Assembly: GCA_010015675.1 (NCBI GenBank)
Contig: ML976987.1
Span: 784,790 to 848,789, forward strand
Direction of reading: 5' to 3'
Length of the DNA stretch: 64,000 nt
DNA from: Byssothecium circinans
Lineage: Eukaryota; Ascomycota; Dothideomycetes; Pleosporales; Massarinaceae
Shown here: piece after piece, positions 33,096 to 44,779 of the stretch
Numbering within the stretch: the first letter of the stretch is position 1
Layout of the letters: every line of letters starts with the position of its first letter
Position numbers and translations under genes: made by a program
Notes under the pieces: model-generated
Told to the model about the DNA's origin: nothing
The model's input: the letters and a program-made list of their open reading frames with translations, nothing else
The model's database searches: none

Positions 33096-33728
33096 TCAAA
33101 TATCCGTAAGCACCATATAGAAGCCCAACGGACAAAGCAAGTTGCTCTGTTTGAAGATAAACTCCGTATCGCTCGAGCAAAGACTTCCCGCTACCCAACT
33201 CGGACTCGGTATTCCCGGAGCAATGTTGCAAGGTTCCGAGCGGATGAGATAGCTGTTTCCGGGCTTCATAACATACGGCATCCTGAAATACTTGATACTG
33301 AACGGAGGTTGATTATAATACGTTGTAACCCCTTCCAAACTGCCGAAGCCGGGCTTGTACGAGGTTAAAGTGAAATTGCCGCTGCCGGAGAACTTGAATA
33401 GATCTGGAGCTTGGTGCCAGTCGGGGAACTCGAACATGGTGTTGCAGATCTTGCCTTGGGATGCGGGGACGGAGACTCGAAGGTTGAAGATTGCGCAAAC
33501 GTCGTTGGGTGTTACTTTGGCCCAGTCACTCCCTGGGAAGACTTGCTCGGGATGCTTGGCGGATATGTGCTGATAGGCGCCTGAGACTCCGTTGCTAGCG
33601 GGTTTGAGATCGGGTTGTTCTTTGTTGACTGGACACAGGTTGCGGGGTGCGAGGATGGGTGATGATGCTGCAAGACCGATGGCGAGCGCGGTGGCAGCCA
33701 GGAAGGGGAAGAGGGAAAACATCTTCAT
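33096..33728 (-). CDS. secreted But2-like protein
   Basis: Single exon, 210 aa. Signal peptide in residues 1-22 (LFPFLAATALAIGLAASSPI). The mature domain has VCAIFNLRVSVPASQGKICN, MFEFPDWHQ, FKFSGSGNFTLTSY, TYYNQPP and MKPGNSYLIRSEPCNIAPG. The spacing of an early Cys before EF.FP, a Gly-Ser-Gly-x-F strand and a late PG.SY....C fits the But2 C-terminal domain found in many secreted or wall-associated fungal proteins. The match is by pattern only. A second in-frame Met lies two codons in. A CATAAAAG sequence on the minus strand at 33795-33802 is about 70 bases upstream. Confidence 0.72.
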   Translation of the reverse strand: MKMFSLFPFLAATALAIGLAASSPILAPRNLCPVNKEQPDLKPASNGVSGAYQHISAKHPEQVFPGSDWAKVTPNDVCAIFNLRVSVPASQGKICNTMFEFPDWHQAPDLFKFSGSGNFTLTSYKPGFGSLEGVTTYYNQPPFSIKYFRMPYVMKPGNSYLIRSEPCNIAPGIPSPSWVAGSLCSSDTEFIFKQSNLLCPLGFYMVLTDI

Positions 33729-36003
33729 GGTGGAGTCGGTAGACGTTGAAGAAACTCGAAGAGCGGGTTGTCGAGATTTGGCCTGGGGTGAGTCCTTTTA
33801 TGCCTTCTCATCGTCCCTCCATGAGTGCACCTCTCCGATATCACGCAAATGGATAGTCGGTCATTGAAGCAAGTCACTGCCAGTTGAGCGCATCCTTTTG
33901 ATCATCTTACAGTCAAGTGGCAAGCCATACAAGAATGCCTCATCAACAAATCAGATACGAACCTTTTCTAACTTTGCGTTCCAACCAATGCCCTCTTCTT
34001 AGTAAAATCGCGAAACGGTTCGTAGGACCATAAGAATGGAAACCCTAACTTCAGATCAATGACGGTCTGCAAGAGTCATCTTCCCCTCACTAAGCAGCAA
34101 AACAGGCAAGTTCAAGGAGGAGATTTGTAATGGGTTTCCACTAATTGGAGCTATGGTACCTAGCAATGATTTTCCCGCCCACAGTGCACCATCTCCATTT
34201 TATTCAACACGTGAAAATTTAAATCGGTGAATGTCTTGACGTCCATCGCTGGGAAGAATTTGCTTATTTCAAGACACGTGAGACAAATTCATTGCGCTTT
34301 CATGAACAAAGTGTGCACCCGCGATGGACTATTGATATTTTACTCTCAGGAAACGGCCTCATGGTAGCTGCGGGCAGGCAAAAGAGAGTGAAATCACAAG
34401 CCACCTGCTAAATGTGCAGGATGTAAGGGAGCATTAGGAAGGACGACGTAACTATTGTATAAGAAAACCACTCAAACCCTTGGTAGTCGTAATGGACGAT
34501 AAAGTGAGCCCTTATGTCCTCGTCATTGATAGAATCCTTGCCATTATGGGTCCTAGTAGTCTTGCTAGCGGCGGTAGCTTGTCTTTGGTGCGAGAGGAAC
34601 CGTGCGACAAGAAAGCGCTTTTGGCGGTATGGCGATGTTTAATGAAGGTTGTAATAGGCCCCTGGGGCGTCGCCAGCATTTCACGGATCCTCCAGGTTGA
34701 GATCTGGTAAGGGTGCGTCTGGTTCAGGTCTGACGACTGTTCTGCTGCCCCCAAGCATCTACCAATTTTGGGTGGTCTTCACGTGATCTCTTTCACCCTT
34801 TGATTTTCCGGCACCTCGCAGTCGTTTCTGTGTTTTGCAGTCGTCTAGTTAATAGCGAAGACTTCTAGAAGGGATGCGATCTCCTGAAGTAGATTTGCTT
34901 TAAATAGGGGCGGTGGGTTATCTTTGGTAAGAGAGGTCTTGCCAGTCTCCAAACGATTTATCGAACGTCGGTCTGTCGGCGAACGAATTCGGTGGGCACC
35001 TAAACTCTAAAGATTAAGGGAGCGATTACGACTATTTTGATGTAGCTCTTGCAGCCACTAGAAAGCCCAGCTAGCAGCATGAATTTCCCAATTACGCCGT
35101 CAGCACACCAGAAGTCGTAGGCGCATGGGAAGTCTCGGCGAATTGAAGTAGGCCAAGTTCATCTTTGTGCGGGTCGGCAGACGGTTGCTTGGTATCGCTG
35201 TCTTTGGAGGAGGCTTTTTTCATAACAAGAGGAGCGTATGAGATACTATTTAGGTCGATTAAGAGGTGCAGGCAGGGCTTTTCCTCCTCGGCCAAGTTGC
35301 TTGAAGTTGCGGACTAACTCTTGGACCTCCTTCATCTTTTGTTTATGTGCCAAATTTCTATTTTAAATCCTCCGGTAGGTTGTCCTCCAGTTCATTTAGC
35401 AGCGTCGCGGGTGTGCGCCATGGTTCCTGGGTCGAGGTCCCTGTCGTGCCACAGCGGCCACGCGATTGTGATTTCTCCAATTTCCAAGATCCACGCGCCA
35501 CCAGATACCCATTTCCAGTGCTCTGGAACGATACTGAAATGATGCCGAGATTGTTGCGAGGTTGTTTGAATGTCGTTCGAATTTTATTCGAAGATATGGT
35601 TGTGGAAGAGTGATGTTTGGTGTTAGCGCAACCCATTTCGGATTGCCACTTGTCAGACTGGTCAGCGGCTTCCCCCATAACACTGCGATGCTATGCGTGG
35701 GGCTTTGAGTGTAAGACAATGGTAATACAGGACTCATAGTGAGAATACCGAGAACATCTTTAGGGGCGATACCCATTTCATTTTCATCCACATCACGACA
35801 TGCGAAATGAAAGCAGAGCGTCTGCGCTAAACGTCACTTACAGGCACTGGCATGAAGTACGAGTTTTCAAGTTTTCATTCACTAAAGCTACTCTCGCCAC
35901 CTATTATAACCCCCCACAATACTATCAACCCCTGGTATCACAAAGCAAAAGTGCGATCATGTAAAGTCGTAGCCTACCGAAGCAAGCTCGGTCAACTAGA
36001 CGT
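33729..36003. other. 2.3-kb gene-free spacer
   Basis: Many short frames on both strands, none with a motif. Includes the promoter of the But2-like gene at the left (TATA-like 33795-33802). The 3' end of the GPI protein gene lies at 36004. Confidence 0.45.
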
Positions 36004-36721
36004 TTACAAGAAGAAAGCGGCGAAAGCGCCAACACCGGCAATGAAGCCGGCGCTCTTGAGGCCGGAAGCAGCACCGGGGAACTCAGTAACAGTCGGGGGC
36101 TTGGGAGCGCTGCCAGTTCCGCTGGGCTTGGGCACAGTGGGGTAGGAACCAGTGCCGGAAGGAACCTGGATACGTTAGAAGACATGTTATAGGCAGATTG
36201 TACTTGGAGAAACTTACGGGGTAGGGAGCCGCGGGGCCGGAGGGCTTGGGGCCGACTGGGTAAGACGGAGCGGTACCTGAAGGGTGAGGAATTGTCACGG
36301 TAATGGTGGTGCTGCTGGAGCAGGAGGTGGACGGACCAGCTGGGGGAGCAACAGGCGGGTAGGTAGATGGCTTAGCGCTGGAAGCAGGGACCGAGGAAGC
36401 AGGAACGCTGGGGTAGACGGAGGTGCTCGGCTTAACGCTGGAGTGCGGGGGAACTGGCACGTAGACAGAGGTCGACTTGCTGGGGCTCGGGGGAGCGGAG
36501 CTGGGCGGGACCGGGACGTATGGGGAGGGCGTGGTGGTGGGCTTCACCGAAGTAGACGGGACCACGGGTGCATACGGGGTGGTCGTAGGCTTGACGGAGG
36601 TGGACGGGACGGGGGCGGGAGTGTACACGGGAACACTCTCAACCGGTCCATAGCCGTAGTTGTTGGGCTGGGGAGCGGCCGCAACAGCGGCGACGAGAGC
36701 AGCGGCAATGAAGGAGCGCAT
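36004..36721 (-). CDS. GPI-anchored Ser/Pro-rich cell wall protein
   Basis: Model: complement(join(36004..36165, 36218..36721)), 221 aa. Signal peptide in residues 1-16 (MRSFIAAALVAAVAAA). The body has repeats of the type VPSTSVKPTTTPYAPV (two copies), SSVKPSTSVYPSVP and KPSGTGS/KPSGPA, with Thr/Ser for O-mannosylation. An intron (GTAAGT ... TATCCAG) joins PYPV to the C-terminal exon, which ends EFPGAASGLKSAGFIAGVGA then FAAFFL: a small-residue omega region followed by a hydrophobic GPI-attachment tail. The unspliced frame would lose the anchor. Only two Cys at most, so no CFEM domain. It acts in the wall or plasma membrane (family knowledge). Confidence 0.88.
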
Positions 36722-39700
36722 TTTGAAGGATTAGGTATAAACTTGAACAAAAAGTTCTGAAGTGTTATTGCGGGAGGCGGAGGGGTTGATATTAAAGATA
36801 GTATTAGTTGGTATTCAACGAATGGACGACCAAGGTCAGAGGACTAGATCAGTTGCTTGAGAGAAGTGAGTAGAGAAGGGGATCGGAGAACGAAGGACAG
36901 TCTTATGTACGCCAGGAGATTGCGGGCGCCGCTCCCAGTTTCTCGCACCGGAAACATGTGTGCCACTCGATAGGAGGGAAACGGCGCGAGACCAGGGGTG
37001 CCACCGGATTTCGGCCATGAGAGTGGGTCCACGCTTTGCGTCCGCTAGCGCAGGAACCAGGCGATCCTGCATGACCATGGCCATTCACAACGCCTAAGTG
37101 CCTCGTGCTAAACTTCAAGCGGCAGGGTTGTCTCGAAAAAGTACATTGTGGCGGCCGTATTTTCAGATGAACGGGCACGGTCAGCTCTCTTCGTTATGCT
37201 GAGTCGAAGCGCGAAATCGTTCTTTGCCCACACGCTCAGCCAGGCGTTTAATGCGAGATAAATCCCATCTCCGAGAGCTCGATAATGCAGGCTCATTCGC
37301 TGCGAGTTACAATAAGATAGCTGGCGGTGTGCTGTATTGTGGTGGAAGTGGCAGGCTAGTTGGACGTTAGCTGGCTAAAAGGAGTCAGGGGCAGCGCTTT
37401 GTCCGTTGCAACCCCATCGCCTGTTTCTCCAGCGGTGACATCGACATGGGGCTGCCCTGACGATCATCGCTCAAAAAAGACTACGGCACGATGTGTCAGC
37501 GTCGCACCGAGCGTGTTTCCTTCTCCAGCCCATCACCCATCACCGTGGAGCGTCCTTGAAACAAAAGTCCGATCGCGGTCGCTGCGGACATTTTGCGTCA
37601 CGTTCGACGCCGCTGTGCGCTCTACAAAAAGACAAAAAGCGCGTACCGGTATACCGGCATTCCCGTAATTGTAACGATCGCAAGTTCACAACACATTCAC
37701 TGCGCGAGACGCCGCCAGCCGGCAGAATCGATAAAAGTCGACAAGCATTGCACGCACGTCCATATGGGTGGAAATTAAACATCGGCGGCTCTGCTCTTCT
37801 TAGACTGCTGCTCATGCCTTTTGAGAAAGCCCTTTTGTTCATCCAAACCTAAAATGACGAGCTTAATTTCGGTACTTGACCTCTCCCATTGTCGCAATTG
37901 TTTCCTCCCATGTCACACAGAACGGCCGTTCAGCCTGGAGCGCCAGCTGTCAGACCGGATCCTCACCACCTTCCCCATCGCTCCATGTTGCCTCTGGTCC
38001 CTATCACAGGTCTCAGCCACTCACATTGCACAACCCCTCTGCATCTGCTCTTTGGCAGTTTCATATAATACGCCTGGTTCGCAGCTGCTATTGAAAAGCA
38101 CAGAGTCAGCAAGCGAACGGCCGAGACTCCACCCATGCGTAGCATCTCTCCCAAACAGCGCATGCGCTTCTGCCAAGCGAAATGAGGATCTGAAGTTGTA
38201 TGGGTCTCTATCGCGACGCTTAGCAATATCGGGTAGAGGATAAATCCATAATAAAGGCTTATGCACGAAGCGAAATTTGAAGCTCCTTGCCCGCCGCGGC
38301 AGAACTTCTCCGTTAGGCTGTAGTTCTGTATATCGGTGGCCCCTGAGATATGCATTTTCAGTGATCTAGAATTTGTATAGGAGATGGTAGATGCCGTTGC
38401 TTATTATTTTTGTTGAACGTGTTCCTCGGCCTGCCGGAGCATCAAAGACCTCCCTTTTTGAGATAATGTTCACGCGCTTTATCCGCCTCCAGCGTCAGCA
38501 TTCATTTTACGCTTTGTTCGGGTCCTCCAGATTGCAGTAATCTTCCGCCTGGATTCTTCCGATCAGCGGTGTGGTCATTGTCAGCTGGGAGCCTGACAGT
38601 TCGTCTCTGAAGCTGAGCGTTGGACTTTGCACAGCCCCCGGAATCTCCGTACCTATGTACAGCGCCTCAGCACAGTGTTTGCTTTGAGCTGCACATCGTA
38701 CGCCGCTCAGTTTCGAAACAGATACGCATCCCCGAACCGCGACGATACTCAGGGCTTGAGAAGTGACTTTGTGTGTACGGCGCTGCTAGCGAAACATCCC
38801 GAGACTGTCTTTGATCGTTTGTTCGGGGAAGTTCTGCGTCGCTACCTCTCTGAGGCCTCGAAAGCGTGTTTCTGGTACTACTGGGCATTTGATTGCCACG
38901 GCTAATTCTCCATAGACTTGCACCGATACCACAATTTGTTTCTCTTCTGCACGCGTCGGCATTCCACAAAGACGAACTACGACCGAAACGACTTTCACAT
39001 TATCCCACCTCCTTCGTCCTCGCAGAAACGTACTTTCGGCGTGCAGATCCTGCCAATTATTTCGGTCTTAGAAAACATCACGACCTGTCCTACATCCGCT
39101 CTCCCACAACGCTTCTACCCTTCCTCATTCCATTTGTGCTTTCGCGCCGAACCCCTACACACACCCGAACGTTCCATATCATGTCCGAATCGCAGATAGA
39201 GAAATCAAATCTTCCCAAACTTTTTCAATCCGTCGTCCCAGTTCCACGATCTTCCCGTTCAAACTTCGGCCAAATTGACTATGATGGAATGCTGGAAACA
39301 TGATTGTCGTATGAGGATCGAATAGTGGAGCTTACCGATACCCAGATTTCCTTTTCTTCGAACGCGAGCAGAAGTCTTCATTAAGGAATCACGAACCGCC
39401 GCACACATTCCCACGGAACCGTTGCTGCATTGCCTAGATCAGAAAGAGTTGGGATAGGTATCGATGCTTTCTATCGTACGGATTACCCGCAGTCGACATG
39501 AACGATTTCAACGTCCCCGTACGCCTCGAAACCACCACGCTTTGAAAAAGACGCAAGATCCATCTACCCCACACCGTCGCTGCCGCAAAGCACTCGATCC
39601 AAGAGACGGAACGGTCCAGACCAACTAATTGCCACTATCGTGGTCTTTTGTCTCTCGGATGCAGACGAACATGACCATTGGCTGCTTCTTCATTCGACAC

Positions 39701-40487
39701 CGAAATCGTTGTGATGTGATATGCTCGAACAGTATACATATACCTCATTCCAAGCTCTATCCTACCAACACGGATCAATTCGGAACTGCATCACCATACG
39801 GCGAGTAGACAAACATGAAATAGCGGTGGAGATCCGAGCATCGCATCAAACAAGGACGACTTAATGCTGCTAAGAGAACGGAGGCGACATGTTGTTTCTA
39901 GGCGTGGAGACCGAATGTCGCATTCGACAAAGACCATTTTAATGCTACTAAGAGCACGAGGGCGACTACATCCGTGTTGTTCTACAAGTCCTCGGGAGGT
40001 CATACTCACGGCAAGCGGCGAGCGGATGCAGACTTGCTTACCCGGAATGTTTCCTCAACCCGACCATTTCGACGAGGTTCTCAGCGATCCAATTGACCGA
40101 AATGTAATTACCTGACCGTTATGTGTTAGTGCCGGATACCTCGGAATGACGTCGCAGCGTGGAATTTCTTCCGTTGATTCGGCTCGGCTTGTGTTGGGTC
40201 CAGGTTGCCTCGGAGAGGGCAGTAAGGTCGCTTTCAACAGGACAATATCGCGACCGCTGGTCTCGTCGATGCTATCCAGCAGGCCCGGCTCATTGATGAC
40301 TGACTTATGGGAGCGAGTACCGAGCTCTGACCCGATGTTGGAACTTCAGATAAAACACTCACAACGACTTGAACTGCTCAGGCATCTTCAATACCAGGCT
40401 GAGCACACGAGAACGATAAAGCAATAACGGGAACGTAAAGATTACAATTATACATCCATCAACTCATCTACTCTACTTCCTCTCCGC
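36722..40487. other. 3.8-kb gene-poor spacer
   Basis: The longest gap in the window. Frames are short and mostly shadows. The best small candidate is 39181-39303 (40 aa, MSESQIEKSNLPKLFQSVVP...), with a good leader and start but no continuation through any splice site. It may be a decayed gene. A tandem duplication lies at 39826-39983. Confidence 0.4.
39826..39983. repeat. tandem duplication, about 77-bp period
   Basis: Copy A 39826-39900 and copy B 39903-39983 share GTGGAGA-CCGA, CGCAT-C, ACAA-GAC, TTAATGCT-CTAAGAG, GGCGAC and TGTTGTT-CTA in the same order, at roughly three-quarters identity by eye. Old local duplication; no ORF. Confidence 0.7.
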
Positions 40488-42278
40488 TTACTTCTTCCCC
40501 TTCCCCTTGCTGCCATCAAACACCTTAAACGGATGCGCCTCTGTATTAAACACCCACGCGTTCTCGCCTTCGTCATCGACCTGCCACTCCGCCTCGGGCG
40601 CATGGATAAGATAGCTATACTTCAATCTATTCCAACGTCAGTCACGTTCACGTTCACCCAAACCAGCATCACTCCGAGGAACCGGGGGGGAGGGGAGGGA
40701 AACTTACACCTCCGCGAACCAAAAGCTCTCCTGAAAATCCGTAAACCCACCACCCCCCTCCACATTAACATTCCGAATACTCGAAAACCCCGATCCCACC
40801 CGCGTCGTCTCATTGATATTCAGAAACGCCTCCCAGGCCCATTCCTGATACTTGACGTCGCCCGTCGCGCGGTACGCGTAGTAGAAGCTCTCGATGACCT
40901 CGGGGCGGAGCTGGTATCCTGCGTCCTGGATGTAGAATCCAGCAGTGTGATACAGATCGGCCTGCCCGGTGGGAATCTTCGTTTCGTCCCAGCCGAAAAC
41001 TTCGGGACCGATGCCCGTGGCGGTCGCGGTGTAGGTTTCGTGGCAGCCTTCGACTAATTCGAGCCCGTAGTCGATGTAGTCCTGGTTGCCTAGGACCTGG
41101 CCGCCGAGGATGAAGTTCCCGCCGTCGAAGCAGGCGAGGTGCTGCGACACTCGTTGGATTGTCTGGCCGTTGTACATGGCTAGGAAGGTCAAGTCCGGGC
41201 GCGACTTGGGGTGCGAGGTCAGGTGCTTGATGGTGCTGTCGACGGCCGTGACCCAGCGGTCTTTGTATTCGCTGTAGCGCTCGGGGTCGTACACGTACAT
41301 CTTGATCAGGTACTCGTAGAAGGAGTCGGCGCCGCCGACCCAGCCTCCGCGCGCGTCTTGGAAGTGGCCTGTGGTGGGGGAAATGTCCATGCCGAGGAGT
41401 CCGGGGAAGGGCTCCGAGGAGGCGGGTTTGGGATGGAGGAGGTAGGATTCTGCTTTCTCGGTGAGTTTGGCGTATGTTTTGTTTCCTGTCAGGTCGGACA
41501 GGCGGACCCATTCGAGGACCAGGGTGCCGACGGTCGCGAGACCGTTGTTGCTTCCATCGGTGGAGCGGTCGCCGAAGTTGAGATTGTTGTAGGGGACGCC
41601 CGAGGGTGTGTCGAACGCGTAAGAGAGAGCATTGGCGAGGTTCTTGGATTGCTCGAGGAGCTGTTCAACGTTGGTTTTGTTTTCGGCGAGGTGGGCGAGA
41701 GGTCCGCTGAGGAAATCGTAGCCTGAGATCATGCCGCCGAGGTACCGGATTGTGGTTTCGAAGAGGGAGACGGAGGTGGGGGTGCTGAAGTAGTTGATTG
41801 TTGGAATGTAGTCGATAATTTCATTCACTATGTCTTTTTGCCCCATCACTAGGGCTGTGCTGAGGGCATCGACGGCGGAGGCGCCCCATTTGTTGCTAGA
41901 ATTTTTGTTAGGAAATGTACGTCTAATCTGAGTTCCGAAGTCATTGACGGTGTAAAGTCCTGCTGACCCTCCCTGTATTAGAGGGAAAGAAGTGCCACCA
42001 AAATCATGATTTATCACTGTATCTTCAGGGTAAACTCAAACTGACCGTGAATTACTGAACCCATTCGTCACAGGCTTCAGCTCATCATTCGGAAACGCGA
42101 ATTTTCGATATCCATCCCAAGAAGTCCGAAACACATCAATGACAGCCTGAGCTCTCTCCTTCGCAGGCGGTAAACCTTTCTTACTATGACCCTTCAGATT
42201 CACGGGAACATACTTTGGCAACGCAAAAGCGCTCGAAAGGCAAGCTGCGAGAGCGACAGCCAAAGTAATCCGTGTCAT
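40488..42278 (-). CDS. secretory-pathway alpha-1,2-mannosidase (GH47)
   Basis: Class I mannosidase that trims Man9 N-glycans. Model: complement(join(40488..40626, 40708..41895, 42046..42278)), 519 aa, a standard length. Signal peptide in residues 1-19 ([19 protein letters not shown]). Family landmarks: [106 protein letters not shown] and finally [11 protein letters not shown], where the Thr normally binds the catalytic Ca2+. The first intron is long (150 nt) and itself open, so an unspliced reading would insert about 50 residues; splicing gives the family's continuous SRNKWGAS. The second intron spans a C-rich run and restores FAEVLKYSYLI. A CTATAAA box lies on the minus strand at 42406-42412, about 130 bases upstream. 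Confidence 0.92.
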
Positions 42279-43534
42279 GATGCTGATATTTGTTAGGGGG
42301 CCCCCGTGCCAGCCAATAGTTAGCATAAAGAACGTAAGACGCGAGAGGAAGAGAAGAGAACAAATTCTGGAGCATCTCGACACTTATCGTCTGGGTACCG
42401 CCATCTTTATAGTCAATGTACCATGTGCGGGTACCACGGATAGTCAACCCGCAACCTGGGTAATCATTGTAGTGGGTCTCCAATTTACTACAGGGGTCTT
42501 AACCGCTTCGTCTGGCATACCAGAGATATGATAAGATCCAAGAAAACCAAGTTGAATCCTCAGCTTACTCTCATAGCCAGGGACATTCCATCACCGCAGC
42601 GCACGCTGCACGGCTAGAAAAGTAGGCAGCTGATACTGTCACAGCTCAGGAAGGTAGAAACAAAATGTTACTGGGGTGCCTCACGCTAGCAGTGTCGATC
42701 CTTGGTAGCTTCCGATTTAGTTTGCTTTTTAGATAGTCAGCGGATACTGTGAGTACGGTGAGTTTATTTCATGGTGTGGAGCAGTGCATGTCAAGGGTTG
42801 GGGCGAATTGGTTTGAAGGATCCCTTGTGATGTCCGGAGTGCGGATGCCTTCACTGAAAGGGGAGGTCGTTAGGGCGGCTGGAGAAGTGCGTGACCACTG
42901 AACAGGATCCAAGTAGACTTCAGAAATGCTCAAGGCAATTTGCCATGCAGGTGGAATGGAATGAGAGCGAATTGAGAATAATGCACTAGTACTTAGTCTT
43001 CCCGTTCTAAATGCGGGGTGATCGGCTCCAATGTCTGTGCACGTAAGCCGCCTTATCGACATTTTGGTTCCATGAATTATTAAGCATTCACGATCAAACA
43101 GAAAGTCGTGAGAGTTTGCGTGAGAGTTGAAAAGATCTTTCGTTGATATTGTAGATGATCTTCTGGAAGATCTCTAAGTACCCGGTTGGTGGGTCAAACC
43201 TTGGAGATGTCCGATGCTCCCAGGAACCCTATTCGTCCAGCGTCTTGCAGCCCCAAAAGGGCAGGTAAGACTGACACTGATCATGCTGGCCAACATCAAG
43301 GTTCCCACTATCGGCTCCCTACCGTATCGTACAATGAATGCTAGGCCACATGTCCTAGAGACATGCGTTGTTTCACCGCGACCGGTGAGTTGAACTGCAT
43401 CAGTTCTAGTCCGATTTTTGAAAGCAAGAAGCCTCAGTCTCTAGTCGAGTCTGCTGAAGGCGTATTCTCGCAGTGGGCTATAAGATGGTCGATCGCATAG
43501 ATCTATATCTCGCGTCCGTATACGCAGTTGTGGC
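42279..43534. other. GH47 promoter and spacer
   Basis: Promoter of the mannosidase gene on the left, 3' region of EFG1 on the right. No gene supported. Confidence 0.45.
42406..42412 (-). promoter_or_regulatory. TATA-like box of the GH47 gene
   Basis: CTATAAA on the minus strand, about 130 bases before the ATG at 42278. Position fits a fungal core promoter. Confidence 0.4.
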
Positions 43535-44457
43535 TCACGTCTCAAAGAAGCCGCCGTCGCTGTCTTCATCCACCTCCATCGCATCAGGCACGGAGCTCTT
43601 CCCCTGTGCTCGCTTTTCCTTCTCTCTCTCCTCCCGTAAATGATGCTTCTTCTCCTTCCTGCCTCTTGGGTATTGCCACATCGGATCATCTGCTCCTGGT
43701 ATGGTGACACCTTCTCGGCTGTTGCGTAATGCCTCGAGGGTTCTGTCTTCCATAGCTTTTTCCACTGCCTTCCAAATTTCCAGGTTTCCCTTGGGGCCAT
43801 CTGCGTGCTCTATGACTGCCGTTTCCTTCTTCGCAGGCGAAGCGTTGTCGTCTACCTTCGGTGGGTTGGGGAAGATGGAAACGTAGGGTCGTAGGAGCGG
43901 GTAGTAGATGGTGTAGTTGACGTCGACATCGGCGTTGTGTATCATTTGAAGAAGCCTGGCCTTCTCCCCGTCGTCCTCAGCATCAGCGAGCTGCTTGCGC
44001 AGACGCTTGGCGGTCCTTTCGGCCTTTCTGCGTTCTACGACCGGTTAACATTGCTATCGGGAGCATCTTTATCTGACGTCTTCTACTCACCGAAGAACCG
44101 GACATGATGATATCTACCAATGATCTTGTTCTTGAAGTCGCTCTCTTTCTGCTGAGCAAGCTTCTCTGCGAGCTCATGTTCACACGTCTCCAATTCCCGT
44201 TCTCGCTCTATGCGAACAGTCTGGGGCATCTTCTTGGTTGGATCATTGTCGACATGGCTGAGTACGCGCGTCAAGTCACGTATACGGCGCTTGAGTGCAC
44301 TGATCGAGTCGGCTTGAGCATCAGGTTGTTTGGGTGTCTTCGCATTGCCAGTCTGACCAGTATTGGCTGACCGTCGCTTCTTGCTCTTCTTCGCCCCATG
44401 ACCTCCACTGGCGGCCTCGACAAACTTTCGCTTCCGCGACGGGTGTATGTCCGCCAT
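43535..44457 (-). CDS. EFG1: rRNA-processing protein EFG1
   Basis: Nucleolar protein for 18S rRNA maturation. Model: complement(join(43535..44034, 44091..44457)), 288 aa. Basic N-terminus with a nuclear-localisation-like cluster (GAKKSKKRRS). The EFG1 domain runs from about residue 50: SALKRRIRDLTRVLSHVDND, RIERERELETCEHELAEKLA, FKNKIIGRYHHVRFFGERRK, AERTAKRLRKQL and NADVDVNYTIYYPLLRPYVS. This is mostly coiled coil ending in the conserved YYP motif. The intron (GTGAGT ... TCGTAG) joins RFFG to ERRK, where the family is continuous. The C-terminus is acidic (MEVDEDSDGGFFET). It shares a 322-base divergent promoter with SEA4. Confidence 0.92.
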
Positions 44458-44779
44458 TGGGGTTGACGTTGTCGTATTGCAGTCTCACAGAGGTGAAAGT
44501 TGAAAGTCGCGGATCGTGACTATCAGCTAAAAGTTTTGGTGGGGCGGCAGAATCCCTCACCGCTTATTGTCTTGGCGCCAAGTATCCCTCACCAAGCAGC
44601 CATCGTTGGACATGCACATTCCTCATAGATTTCCGCGCCAGGGCAGTGTAGTGGCTTCAAAAGATGCCGTGCATACTCAATCCGTGCATACCTGTCTCCT
44701 CCATGTCTCGCATTCCTTAGCCTGAAAACACTTTCCCTAATCTACACCAAACGGGCGTTTCGTGCCTCGAGCCAGTAAC
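44458..44779. promoter_or_regulatory. bidirectional promoter EFG1 / SEA4
   Basis: 322 bases between two divergent ATGs. A CTTGGCGCCAAG palindrome (44572-44583) sits roughly mid-way and could be a shared binding site. No TATA box seen. Confidence 0.5.

Noticed and set aside
36284..36760. 158-residue Gly/Arg-rich plus-strand frame
   Set aside because: Antisense shadow of the Pro/Ser repeats of the GPI wall protein.
37360..38355. Several 90-130 residue frames on both strands
   Set aside because: Mutually overlapping, Cys/Arg-rich, no motif, no sensible splicing.
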